This document shows positions 45,201 through 57,029 of a stretch of DNA of 64,000 nt, piece by piece. This DNA comes from Odontomyia ornata. Taxonomy: Eukaryota > Arthropoda > Insecta > Diptera > Stratiomyidae. Position numbers and translations under genes: made by a program. The stretch spans positions 44,773,609 through 44,837,608 of the forward strand of contig OZ017738.1 of the NCBI GenBank assembly GCA_963969285.1. The letters are read 5' to 3'. Each line of letters starts with the position of its first letter. The first letter of the stretch is position 1. The notes below the pieces were generated by a model. It was given only the letters and a program-made list of their open reading frames with translations. It had not been told where the DNA came from and searched no databases.

Positions 45201-48200
45201 ATATTGCATCAGGACTTGAATGTATCTTGTCACGGTGGGCGGTTAGTTGGTGAACATTAAGTGACCGCCATTCCCCCACCTTACCCTATTAGTACACTTT
45301 TACCATGGGTGTACGCTATTAGTTTAATGTATTATTTTTTCATATCGATGCATACTATCAAGCTCTTATTTTGACTAATATGGAAAATGAAGAGCATAGA
45401 AGACTAATATGGAGATGAGTGCAGTCGCACTTATTTCCCATGATCTTAGTAAAGGTCTCGTGTCTATATTCGATAGCCAGCTCAACTTTTTCTTCCGATA
45501 GATATTCTGAAAGATAGGAGTAGCCACTGACCTCAGAGATTAGGTACTTCCATATTTTTAAGCTTCTGCTCTAAATAATTCCGATGATAAATAAGTTACA
45601 TGGAAGTTATTTTCCGGATCCTCTTTTAACATTTTAGGATATTCACTTCATAATTTTTAAGTAATAAACTAAAAATATTTCCAGCTCACTCTGAGAGAAG
45701 GCAGCCGTAATGAAAATTGTTCTTCAGGGGCTTTTCCGTATAGTGGTGATTAGGTTAAGGTGTTTTAGGCTAGTTTTTTTGCAGCCCTTTTAGTGGCTTG
45801 ACTCAGCCACGTTCCTTAGTCCAACGATAAATAAAATTTTATTCAGAAAAACCTCCAACCCAAAATTCATAATATCAACTAAACATTTGAAAATTTCCTC
45901 TCATATTTAGAATTCACTATGAAGATATCTGCAAGATAATGGCACAAACATTAATTTGTACCGTAATTGCCTGAATAATATGACTATTAAATTACACAGG
46001 TAGGCTGTTACCGTTCACTCAAGCAACCACCTGAGCACTTAACGGTGCAAAACACATTCAGCGTACAATAAATACCACTGATGGATTTCAAGAAAACAAG
46101 AAATACAATTTCGACTTCGTCATTTGAATAAGTATTAACTATCTATTTGTTACTAATTTGAATTAAATTCCATGCTTCAAAGCTAAATACAATCACCTCA
46201 TAAAAGATATTGATGATAGATAATAGCAAAACGGTGAAAAAATTTCACTTTTGCAATAGACTGAAAATAATTGGGAAAATATGCAGATTTTCCATACACT
46301 GTCCGAAATGAGTGCTCTGAATGCTCGAAACCATTTCGGCATTATGGAGTATTGTTTCAGGTGATTGATATGTATTTCAAGTTTCTTACCGCAGCAATAA
46401 ATAAATAAATTCACCAAACTAAGCCAAGCAACATCAATAATTAAAAACCAGTTAGAAGTCCATCATGACTAAAAAGTGCTTAATCATAATTTCTTCCAGA
46501 CAAGACACACTTTCTACGTGTAATTCGAATATCAGCAAATTATTTCCCGGCGATGATGAGGGTCAAATACAATTCATTATTGCCAGGCCGAGTTACTCAA
46601 CAAGAAATTCAGACAGTTAATATGTTAATAATGCACTGTTATTCAACAATCAGTGCAAAAAACACAAATATCTTGGACCGCGTCGAAATTCTCCAAAAAT
46701 AAATGGAAATTAATCGGAACACGGTGAATCCGAATGAACCAGATTTTTGAAATTCAAATGGTGAATTACTTCCACCGGGCAGATACTATCTCCGCTAGAA
46801 GCTCAGCGCTGGCTGCATACACGAACCCGCGGCCGCGTAAAAGCCGCGAATACAAAGTGGGCATCCCAATACACTGATTAGTGTTATATTCTTGGATGGG
46901 TACAAAAGAACGGATTAGAGAACGAAGCAAGCTAGCAGGAAGGAGGCGAAGAAGCAGAAGAAAAATTGAGGCATTAAACGACTAATAAGAGATCTTTGAC
47001 CTCTCTCGTCTTCGTTCTTCGTTCGTGTAAACTTAACAGTATCTTCAGTCGCAAGTTGAGCAAGTTCCCGACACAGAACACAATGGACATTGGTTAGTCG
47101 AGGTTGAATGGTTGCGGCTGGACACATATAGATGCTTCCTATCCTACAGATCTATCTATGCAATCCCATATCCATACACTCGTCCATCCAGTCGTTAATC
47201 TGTCCATCTTTTCGCATATTCGCCAGCTCTGTATCGCTCATTTCTAAACATGGACTGTAGGAATGGACTAGATACCTTCGGTGCATACACACAAGCATGG
47301 CGCGGATGCATGCTCCATGTGTAAGATAGGTTGGAGAGAGTACCAACGAACAACGGCTCGTTCCATGCTCGGAAAATGTGTTAGTCACATTCAATGCACT
47401 TATTTTTTTCTCTAGTTTCAAAACAGAAATTCTTCCTTATTTTTAACAAACATTAATTAGTTGCATGCTATACCTTTGATAAGTGACTGTTACTCCAAAT
47501 GCTTCCTGGTTGATCAGAACATCATTGGCGTTAATAAATCCATATCAAATTACACCTTTTCGCCATGAACTAGTACCTAACACACTGAACTGAATGATGT
47601 TTCAACAATGCACATTCCTTCGAACAACAGGTGTAATATTTTTTGTGTGTTTTAACACAATGAGCACTTTTCAAATACGATAACACACCCAGGACAGTCG
47701 ATTTAATCCAACAGAAGTTATTGCACTTGTTCGTTCACCAGGTAATTTCAATCGCGACGCGGAGCGCAGTCGAACTGCGCAAACGCTCGAAGAGAACTAA
47801 CTGAAAATACCTTGGAGATACATACAAAGCTGACGCCGCGTCGCCATCTTAAGTTTTTCACCTCTGAAATGGATTTCCATACCGTTTGATCATACACTGG
47901 CTTTCATATGGGACTTCCAATGGGCTTTTTCAGACGCAGCGTTAAAAGTGAGCGTTAAACAGGTTATATGGGCAAGAAGAGTGAGAGGCATTGAGGGGAC
48001 CTGATGGTAAAAACAAGCCAACATTTTGTAGGGTGAACGAGCGTAACGCACATACACAAACGCATTTTGTTGATCGTTTGGTGGGGGAAATTTTATACAA
48101 ACGCAGGTAATCATTCCGAATTGAACATTCGGTGAAGATGGTAGTCGTCATGAAACGATTGCCTTTCTTTAATTTGCGTGCAAAAATGGATGCGTGGATG

Positions 48201-49314
48201 CGAGAAGCTACGCGTTATGTAATAAATTTATGAAAGCGGAGGCCATGTTCAATTTCAGGAAACAACACGACGAATATCACGATTTCAATGAAGATAAATT
48301 GCCTATTGTAAATCTATAGAAAATTAACAGTACGCATAATCTTCATAGAATCACATTATAATATGCATGTTTACAACACATCAAGAAAAATATGCGACTA
48401 AAAAAGATATTCAAATTTGGAATATATTTTTCAGAAAGCGGAAAAACACGGAGGATTCAAATAAATCCAATAGAAATTTGAATCGACAAACTTTAACAAT
48501 CATAAAATACATTTTTCATTCCAGTTTTTATTACCTCGTGCACAATTCAAGGCTAAAACATCAATTCTCAATCGCTTATCTCTCCGTCTTCGCTCTCATG
48601 TTGTTCGCACGATGTTTAACGATCAAATGACCCTTTTGACACATACACTCGCAAGACATGTATCGTATACAAAAATAGGTTGGCTGAACTATGCAACGTG
48701 TAAACATAGGGGCGTAAGCGCGAAACCTGTTTGGATATGGGTTTTTGCCATTCCCGTGTGAAAGAGCCCAATGATTGACAGTAAATACTCAATTCCAATT
48801 GAGAATTGGAATCTGTCGTGAACTTCCAGTCTGGTATGTTAACCTGTGAGATAAAAATGAGATTGGAAATAGGATAGATGGAAATAATTTTAGCATTTAA
48901 AGTGGGCTATCACTATCTGATTTGGAAATGCGAATCAGCATTATCTTCTATTAAAAAATTATTCAACATTGCGTTACCCGAAAAATTTATAAAAATCAAT
49001 AATCACAATGTCTTTCCATCTGTACGGAATATTATAACAGGGGTTTCTGGCTTAATTCTTTTATTTATAACTAATATATTTATGTGAAGCTGAAAAACTT
49101 CTTTAAATTTTTATTTTACCGAGAAAAATGCATGGCAAATTATTTTTGAGATTTCGTCATGGAAGTACTCATCAGATGGTAACTCTGCCTTCGATGGATT
49201 AGCATGATCTCAATTTAGATGTAATGTGCATAAGTTTTTAAGTTTTAGTTAAGTCAATTACATTTGATTTTTGGATTGGCTAGTTATATAGGTACAATGC
49301 TCATACACCGGTAC
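45201..49314. other. no gene recognised; two GC/CpG-richer patches
   Basis: Mostly AT-rich. 46790-47060 contains GAACCCGCGGCCGCG and CTCTCGTCTTCGTTC, and 47735-47865 contains CGACGCGGAGCGCAGTCGAA with a 7-bp inverted repeat (GCGCAGT, CGA, ACTGCGC). Such patches could be promoter or enhancer DNA of a neighbouring gene. No ORF with a domain was seen; 47890-48151 (minus) and 48367-48630 (plus) look non-coding. Confidence 0.4.
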
Positions 49315-49683
49315 AATTAAGACATAAGTATTATGTAAGTACTTATGCATCTACACCTACATCTAAACCCAAATTCTTCGCAGAGCGATAAAGCGAAAAC
49401 CCATGCGTTTTCGTTTCTCTAAATAACTCTCGGTAAAACCCGGAACATTCGAATAATATATGAGATAGAGTTAAGATTTTATGTTTCGGAAAATCCTCGA
49501 GCCATAAAATAGTTAGGATAAGGAAAATCCTCGGAAATTATATATGTACATATGTTATGTAATTATAGTTGGTAAGATACATTGTTAAGAATAGTTCGTA
49601 CGGTATAAGAAGGATTGTTATGTTGTTAAGAAGGGCAGTTCGTTGTGAATAAACGTTGTACCCAAGTCTCGTGTATCTTAATT
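49315..49683 (+). repeat. 5' LTR of the Gypsy element
   Basis: Starts AATTAAGACATAAG and ends CTCGTGTATCTTAATT. AATAAA at 49649-49654 may be the polyadenylation signal. It matches 54167-54543 throughout except for an 8-bp gap near 49460. Confidence 0.95.
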
Positions 49684-49694
49684 GGCGCAGTCGG
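49683..49694 (+). promoter_or_regulatory. primer binding site, tRNA-Ser
   Basis: TGGCGCAGTCGG directly at the LTR end is the site complementary to the 3' end of tRNA-Ser used by 17.6/297-type Gypsy elements. Confidence 0.8.
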
Positions 49695-49850
49695 GTCGCG
49701 GTTTGAAATTAGATATAGTGAAATAAAGAATATTATTGTCACGCAAGATCAATATCAACCGGACGAAAAAAAAAAGCCTACATACTTACGAATCTAGATA
49801 ATCTAGTTGATTTATTTGCAGATTTAGACTTGAACAAATCACGTTCAACC

Positions 49851-50774
49851 ATGGATTACAGCCAGATCAGCAGCTATATTGCATCAATTCCTCAATTTGA
49901 TGGCACGGAAATGGATCTTCATCAATTTATAAAGGCTGTAGATGATGTGAAAAGTCATGTGAACTCCAGCAGCCTGAAATCGCTATTAACGCAGCAAATT
50001 TTATTGCGGATGAAAGGAAAAGCTAGAGAAATGATTTTCACATATAACCCGGAAACCTGGAGCAATATAAGGACAACGCTAATTGCCCATTTCGACACAC
50101 CTGAAACGGAACTTCAGTTGCAGGAAAAGCTATTCAGTAGCAGATTCACGACAGCGATTGAAATGTTCGAGTATTTCTGTAAGTGCCTTTGTTTAATTAG
50201 TCAAAAAATTAGAAATAATAGCAGTTATACGAGTGAGCAACAAAGTGAAATTGTGAAATCGAGGTATTCTATGGCGAGGAATATTTACATCAATAAGTGT
50301 CCGGAACCATCAAAAAGTGTTTTATTAGCTAGAAACCCTTCCACTTTGGAAGAAATACGCGGAATTTTGTATGATACGGGGTATATACATTTTGGAAATC
50401 GAAATAATTTAAAAAGCGTGTCCCCTAATTTTAGTTCCCAAGTGTCCCATCGAGCAAATGTCCAAAATAATCGAAATCACTTTTCAATGAATCCCGAATG
50501 GTTGCATCAGAGACCACAATATCTTATGCAAAATACTTTTCAGAATCCTAACTCGTACCCACAGTTAGGCTGTGATCCTTCACGGAATTTGATTCAAAAT
50601 AGACATTCGGGAAATAATAATCAAACTCATCCAGTGAGTCATTATTTACCAACGGATCGATCTATGAGTACAGTTGTTTCAAATGAAAGTTCCTTGCATA
50701 TTGAGCAACCTAAGCAGGATTTTCACTTGCTAGCCTCGGATCCCTCAGCTCAATTTTACCCATCGTGCAATTAA
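49851..50774 (+). CDS. Gypsy gag protein
   Basis: Start chosen at the ATG in ACCATGGAT (49851); seven upstream codons are open but lack an ATG. About 307 residues, uninterrupted. The N-terminal two thirds look like a Gypsy capsid core (PQFDGTEMDLHQFIKAVDDV, KGKAREMIFTYNPETWSNIR, LQEKLFSSRFTTAIEMFEYF). The C-terminal part is Asn/Ser/Gln-rich, with no CCHC knuckle, as in 17.6-like gags. It forms the particle that carries element RNA. The end overlaps the pol frame by 61 bp. Confidence 0.85.
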   Translation: MDYSQISSYIASIPQFDGTEMDLHQFIKAVDDVKSHVNSSSLKSLLTQQILLRMKGKAREMIFTYNPETWSNIRTTLIAHFDTPETELQLQEKLFSSRFTTAIEMFEYFCKCLCLISQKIRNNSSYTSEQQSEIVKSRYSMARNIYINKCPEPSKSVLLARNPSTLEEIRGILYDTGYIHFGNRNNLKSVSPNFSSQVSHRANVQNNRNHFSMNPEWLHQRPQYLMQNTFQNPNSYPQLGCDPSRNLIQNRHSGNNNQTHPVSHYLPTDRSMSTVVSNESSLHIEQPKQDFHLLASDPSAQFYPSCN

Positions 50775-53700
50775 CGATTAGTGGTAACATTCTTAGGTGC
50801 TTAATAGACACAGGCTGTTCAACAAGCATTATAGTAGAAGAACAAGTTATAAATTCGAGTAGAGAAAAATTACATAATCCTGTGTATCTCCATACTATTG
50901 ATGGAAAACTTTTATGTACAGAGTTTGTAAGAACGTTTGTACCAAATGAATTTGGTGTTAAAGCTACCATGAACTGGAAAATAGCAAATATTTCCTTTTC
51001 CAATTTTGATGCAATAATTGGAATGGATATATTGAAAACGTTTGGCACCATAATCGACCTTATACATTCCAACCTAATTATCAATGGGAATTATGTTCCT
51101 TTTGGAATTGATGTACAAACAAAAACCATTCTGGAATATTCAAATTTATTATCTGATAAACAAATTGATCCACATCCAGATCTAAACTCTTACTCTATTG
51201 AAGAGAAAAGATTGATAAATAAAATTAAAACCGAATTCAAAGATTTAGAATATAATCCAAATGAAAAGTTATCATTCACCCATAAAATTAAACATTCTCT
51301 TAAACTTAAAACAAGTGAGCCGATCTATCAACGAAACTATAGATTGGCCCATCACACCAAGGAATTTGTAAAAAAACAAATTCAAGAAGATTTAGCACAG
51401 GGAACTATCCAGCCTTCTTCGAGCCCCTACAATTCACCGATTGTGGTCGTTCCAAAAAAAGGTGGTACGTATAGATTAGTGATAGATTTTCGAAAGACAA
51501 ATCTGGTTACAGTTGAGGACAAGTTTCCGATTCCTCAAATAGATGATATTTTGGATAAATTGGGCAATGCAAATTATTTTACCACAATAGACTTAGCCAA
51601 AGGTTTAAACCAGATAGAAATCGATCCTGAAGATAGGCATAAGACAGCCTTTTCCACTGACGAAGGTCACTTCGAGTTTACACGTATGCCATTTGGTCTA
51701 AAAAACTCCCCGGCAACATTTCAAAGATTGATGAACACAATCTTACAAAAATATGTAAATAAATCGTGCATTATTTATATGGACGACATTTCAGTATACA
51801 GTACTTCATTGGAGGAGCATGAAATCGCTTTAACAAAAATACTGACAACCTTACAGGATGCAAATCTCAAAATGCAGATTGCCAAATGTCAGTTTTCAAA
51901 AAAATCTACAGAGTTTTTAGGGCATATTATTACACCAGACCATAAAAAAGTGGAAGCAATACGTAAATTTCTAATACCGAAAACGCAAAAAGAAGTGAGA
52001 TCATTCCTAGGACTCACAGGCTTTTACCGTAAATTTATCAAGGATAATGCGCTTATCGCCAAACCTATTACTACAACTTTACAGAAAACTAATTCCATAA
52101 ATGTAACAGACCCAGCATATGTAAGTGCATTTGAAAATTAAAGAACTACATTTTAAACGAGCCTATCCTTGCCCACCCAGACTTTAACTTTAACTTTAAC
52201 TGGGTGCAGTTTTGTCGCAAGGCGTGAAAACAATATGTTTTGCGTCTAGAACCCTCAATGACACTGAAACAATTGAGAAAGAGCTTCTAGCTATAGTTTG
52301 GGCAGTGAAATATTTTAGGCCTTACTTATATGGTAGAAAGTTTGTATTGCAAACCGATCCTAAGCCCCTTACATTTTTGCAAAGCATTAAAGAAGATACA
52401 CCTAAACTTTTCAGATGGAAAATAAAACTTTCCGAGTACAACTATGACATTAAATACATAAAAGCGAAAACAAATTATGTTGCTGATGCTCTCTCCAGAA
52501 TAGAAATAAATGCTATTAATATTGAGAACGAAAAATCAGAATCACTTGTTACGCAGCATACGTCAAATGAGGATAATTTAAATTATATTGAAATTTCAGA
52601 AAAACCACTAAATTGCTTTAAATTTCAAATAGAGATAAAATTTTCAGCGTACAACCATAGCGAGGTTCAAAAATTTTCAAATACCAAACGTATAACTTTT
52701 TTTTTCAAGCAATTTTCTTCTAAAGAAGCCCAATTGATTTTAAATAACCATCTTCCCAATACTGGCACAATAGGCCTAAAAACTCCTAATAAAAAAATTT
52801 TATCAGTATTCCAAAATGAATATAAAATTTGGAAATTAAGTAATCCGAAAGTTACTGTAGTGAATTGTACCCACTTATTATATGACTGTTCACATGCAGA
52901 AATACTCGAAATCAAAGCGAATGAACATGTAGCAACCAATCATACAGGAATTAATAAGTTGTATGACCTATTGAAAAAAAAATATGTTTACCCAAAACTA
53001 AAACAAATAATTACTAATCATATTAATAAATGCAAGATTTGTGCTACCGCTAAGTACGACAGACATCCACCAAAAGAACCCTTTCGTATAACACCAACTC
53101 CTAAGGAGATTAGAGAAATTTACCATGTGGATATATGGTTTAAAGACAGTAAAACTCCATATTTAACTTGTATTGACAAATTTAGTAAATTTTTGACTCT
53201 AGAAAAATTAAATAATAAGCAATGGGATACAATTATAAACTCCCTCCAGCAAATACTTAATCGAATAGGATTCCCTAGACATATAGTCTTTGACAATGAA
53301 GGAGCTATTACCAGTATAAAAACAAAACAATGGTTAGACGATCAACAAATAACCCACCACTTATGCTCCCCTAACCACAAAACTGGAAACTCCGACATAG
53401 AAGTTGCCCATAGGACTTTGAATGAGCATTTAAGAATTTTTTTGCAAAGACAAAAAGAAGAAGAACATCTTTAACTTTTAGATCCCATAGGACAAAGCCT
53501 TTATTATTATAATAACAGTAAACATTCCACTACTCAAGAAACCCCTTTTAATACTTTTTTTCGAAAAACAAAATTGTCTAGAGACGAAATATTTAGCAAT
53601 TTACAAAACAACAAACAAAAATGGATAGAAAAGTCAAACTCTAGACGCAAGCATTTTCCCTTGGACAGTCAATACCGCAAAAATATCCCCAAAAATAAGC

Positions 53701-53864
53701 TAGACCTTCGATTCGTTGTCGATAAGAATAATTCCAAAACACACCCCCAAAGAAAAAAGAAGTTGAAAAGACATTATACTCTTCCCAGCAATACTGTTTG
53801 CTTTCTCGACAATGCTCCTTGCCTTGGTACAAATAAAACAAACTCTACACCACCATATATATAA
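50714..53864 (+). pseudogene. Gypsy pol polyprotein (protease, RT, RNase H, integrase), three lesions
   Basis: The frame opens at 50714, one base back (-1) from gag, consistent with frameshift expression. Protease: LIDTGCSTS, active. RT: LAKGLNQIEID, FTRMPFGLKNSPATFQRLMN and YMDD at 51776-51787, intact. Near 52141 one base is lost, and beside a TTTAAC run (about 52185-52200) the start of RNase H, with its first Asp, is deleted. From 52212: EKELLAIVWAVKYFRPYLYG and TDPKPL. Integrase: HVDIWF, FDNEGAI and NSDIEVAHRT form a complete DDE triad with 35 residues between the last two. A TAA at 53472-53474 cuts the tail, which stays in frame to 53864. Confidence 0.9.
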
Positions 53865-54166
53865 GGAATTGAGTTTACTGCTCTACTCTGAAACGAAAAC
53901 GGCCCCATATTAAGCTAACAATTTCAATTGACCGCCTATCCGCTTTAAAATCTTTCCCCATTTATTGCTAATAAAACATTTAGTGATGATTTTAATCTTG
54001 AATACATTATTTCTGTATTGACATAAATATTAAAACATGAATATATCCTTAAAAAAAAATAAAAGTAAGTTATCTTTAAGAAGTCCTTTATATTGAAAAA
54101 AGATTCAAATGTCTATAAGATGACCGCATACAAAGTTGAGGACAACTTTTATCTTAATAAGGGAGG
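53865..54166 (+). other. Gypsy 3' untranslated region with polypurine tract
   Basis: No env ORF is present between pol and the 3' LTR. AATAAGGGAGG at 54156-54166, immediately before the LTR, is the likely polypurine tract that primes plus-strand DNA synthesis. Confidence 0.75.
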
Positions 54167-54543
54167 AGTTAAGACATAAGTATAATGTAAGTACTTATGC
54201 ATCTACACCTACATCTCAACCCAAATTCTTGGCAGAGCGATAAAGCGAAAACCCATGCGTTTTCGTTTCTCTAAATAACTCTCGGTAAAACCCGGGACAT
54301 TCGAATAATATATTTTATGATGAGATAGAGTTAAGATTTTATGTTTCGGAAAATTCTCGAGCCATAAAATAGTGCGGATAAGGAAAATCCTCGGAAATTA
54401 TATATGTACATATGTTATGTAATTATAGTTGGTAAGATACATTGTTAAGAATAGTTCGTAAGGTATAAAAAGGATTGTTAGGTTGTTAAGAAGGGCAGTT
54501 GGTTGTGAATAAACGTTGTACACAAGTCTCGTGTATCTTAATT
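54167..54543 (+). repeat. 3' LTR of the Gypsy element
   Basis: Starts AGTTAAGACATAAG right after the polypurine tract and ends GTGTATCTTAATT. It has 8 extra bases (TTTTATGA-like) near 54310 relative to the 5' LTR. Confidence 0.95.
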
Positions 54544-54764
54544 GGGACTTCTCTTGCATGTATTTCCGCTTTTTGATACTTCTTCAGGAAAGACATTTCA
54601 GGTATTCGATAAATATGCGGGTAATTCGACGGTGAGGATTTTCAATTAAAAAATTGGTTTCAACTGACTTTTGTGAAAAATTAATTAATTTTTAAAATTA
54701 ATGACAGGAGCGAATAAAAACACGTCTATACGCAATGAAGGCTAGACGTAGAATACTATCGTTA

Positions 54765-55750
54765 TTTATTTATAATTGAGACATTGATACTTAAAGCTCA
54801 CGATAGAGACTGATTTCAATTCAAAATCATTTTCTAACGAAAACATCATTTCCGTTCCTGTGATTAGTTGTAATTTACTTATGAAAACTCTTTGTGTGAA
54901 GTTGCATAATTGAGTTGCATTAATGGAAAATTATTAGGGATGAAAAATTTTAGAAGAAGGTGGTTATGACGTGTGTTCTCATTCTCCTCAGGCCATCGCT
55001 CTTATTAGATACACACGGGTGATGGCCACCACCATGCTTAGAGCCAAGAGAATTATTTTTAATTTTCCTATTTATGTGATCTCAATATGTTTTTGTAACT
55101 ATGAACTACGTTCAGGTTAATATTTTTCGATAAGCACTTGTCTTTCCTAAGCTTTAAATTCATCATTCGACTTTTTTTTATCAATTTAATATAAAAATTA
55201 TTAATGGAACTCAATTATGTTGCTATACACAAAGAATATCAATAAGTAATTTCAACCTATCGGAGCTATCTGAAAAACGAAATCGATGTCCATACGAAGC
55301 AATTAGGCTCACTGCAGAGCAAACAATTATCGTATAGATTTACATTAAATTGATGTGAAAAGGGTGAAATAGTCAATTTAAAGTTTAGCAAAGACAAGTG
55401 CTTACCCAAGGAAATTTAACTTGAACATAATTTGTAGTTACAAAAACATATTGAGTTCGCATAAGTAAGAAAATGAAAAATTACTCTCTCACCTCTAAGC
55501 ATGATGGTCCCCATCACCGGTGTGTATCTAATAAGAGTGATGGCCTGATGAGAACTAGTACACACGTCGAAACAACCTTCTAACATTTTTCTTCTCTAAT
55601 AATTATTCAGAAAAAATTATTAAAATAAGCAACTCAATCATGTAGCTGAAAAAAAATTTCATGAGTAAACAAGTAAAATAATATGACATAATAAGAAATT
55701 TTCATTCAATAATGATTATGTATTGATGTTTCAAAATATCACTGGGGGTG
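54765..55750. repeat. long imperfect inverted repeat (fold-back)
   Basis: Left arm about 54765-55175, right arm about 55365-55750. The best matching core is 54970-55170 against 55390-55580 reversed, with for example AATATGTTTTTGTAACTA on the left and TAGTTACAAAAACATATT on the right, and GGCCATC...CTTATTAGATACACAC paired with its complement. I estimate 75-85% pairing in the core and weaker pairing outside. The ~190 bp centre is not repeated. No ORF. It could be a fold-back transposon or a hairpin-RNA source. Confidence 0.75.
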
Positions 55751-56075
55751 TTATGTATAGTTCAATTATCGGATATTGACATGTAAATCAATGTTTTATG
55801 CTGGATTCAATTTTTAAGTCGATTAATAAATATTGATATGTAGCTAGCCGCTACATATTCTAATAAGAAGCCTGTCACGGACAAATTCCTACCAGACCTC
55901 AGCACTTGCCTCTGCAACAAGTTTACCAGTTGTACGGAAAAAGATGATAGAATCACCCGAGCCAAGTACATATTGGAAACCTTGTAAAAAGAAATATGAT
56001 TGAATCATTATTAACACTAAGAGTAAACATAGTATGTAAGTTAGGACGACAGTTGAATAAGAAAAGCGCAAAATA
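55751..56075. other. no gene recognised
   Basis: Spacer between the inverted repeat and the AHCYL-like copy, with a small inverted repeat ATGTAGC...GCTACAT at about 55840-55857. It matches neither AHCYL nor a BEL domain that I can recognise. Confidence 0.4.
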
Positions 56076-57029
56076 ATGGTTCTGCGAAAGTTCGCCTCCG
56101 AAGAAAAACCGTTGAAAAATGCACGAATCGTTGGCGGTACACATATCAATGCACATACGGCAGTTTTAATCGAGACTTTGGTTGAATTAGGTGCAACGAT
56201 TCGATGGGCGGCCCGCAATATATACTCGACACAGAATGAAGTTGCTGCGGCATTGGCTGAAGCAGATTATCTGATATTCGCATGGCGTGGTGAAACCGAA
56301 GGAGATTTTTCGTGGTGCAACGATAAATGTGTGAATGCTTAAAATTGGCGATCAAATATGATTTTGGGCGATGGAATCGATGCAACACAGTTAATGTTGA
56401 AAAAATATCCAGCGATGTTTAAAATGGTTAAGGACATGGTAGAGGGAAGCGTCACTGGAGTACATAGACTGTACCAGCTATCAGAATCTGAGAAGTTTGT
56501 ACAGCTGCAAAGAGTCTATTATTGATAGACGAAAGCGTTCAACAGACGTTATGTTTGGCGGGAAGCAAGTAGTCATTCGCGGATATGGTGAAGTTGGAAA
56601 AGGATGCACACAAGTATTGGAAAGATAGGGATGCACCGAGTATATTTCTGAAATTGACCCTAGCTGCACTCTTCAGGCCAGCATGGACGGTTTTCGTGCG
56701 GTGAAACTTCATGAGGTTACTCGAAATGTAGACATTGCTGTGACCGCCACCGGTAATAAAAATGTTGTAATTTGTGATCATATGGACAAATGAAGAATGG
56801 GTGTAAAGCCAACATCATGGGGCACTCGAATACCGAAATCGATAAGAATAGTTTACGGATTCTAGTTCGATCGCAAGCAGACCAAATTGGTTGGTCGGGG
56901 GGTAAAGGAATCATCTTGTTGACTGAAGGGCGATTGGTGAATTTATCGTGCTCAAGCATCTCATCATTCGTTGTTTCGGGAACATCTACTACACAGGCTC
57001 TGGCATTGATAGAATTATTCAATGGATAG
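56076..57029 (+). pseudogene. AHCYL-like (IRBIT-type adenosylhomocysteinase-like) intronless copy, truncated at both ends
   Basis: The copy begins exactly at an internal Met of the family (MVLRKFASEEKPLKNARIVG). THINAHTAVLIETLVELGAT and IYSTQNEVAAALAEADY follow. A TAA at 56340-56342 replaces a Glu codon. Other frames give DATQLMLKKYPAMFKMVKDM, a deletion of about 20 codons after YQLSESEKF (the substrate-binding NDSVTK region), GGKQVV and GYGEVGKGC (NAD loop, Glu as in AHCYL rather than Asp of AHCY), then RLVNLSCSSI and LALIELFNG. NLSCSS also marks AHCYL. The normal last ~60 residues are absent. No introns and no A-tail: a retrocopy. Confidence 0.85.

Larger units (their letters stand above)
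49315..54543 (+). mobile_element. full-length Gypsy LTR retrotransposon, best preserved element in the window
   Basis: 5.2 kb with LTRs of 369 bp (left) and 377 bp (right), tRNA-Ser primer site, gag, pol in the -1 frame, no env ORF, and a polypurine tract. The LTRs differ by one 8-bp indel and about 14 substitutions by eye (about 96% identity), so the insertion is fairly recent. Target duplication is not clear (GTAC on the left, GGGA or GGAC on the right). Three lesions in pol make it defective. Confidence 0.95.

Noticed and set aside
50714..50774. AATTTTA at 50752-50758 as the slippery heptamer for gag-pol
   Set aside because: It is not in the register required for a -1 shift in the gag frame.
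56076..57029. A functional adenosylhomocysteinase gene
   Set aside because: It has an in-frame stop, several frameshifts, a deleted substrate-binding region and a missing C-terminus, and its diagnostic residues fit the AHCYL branch.
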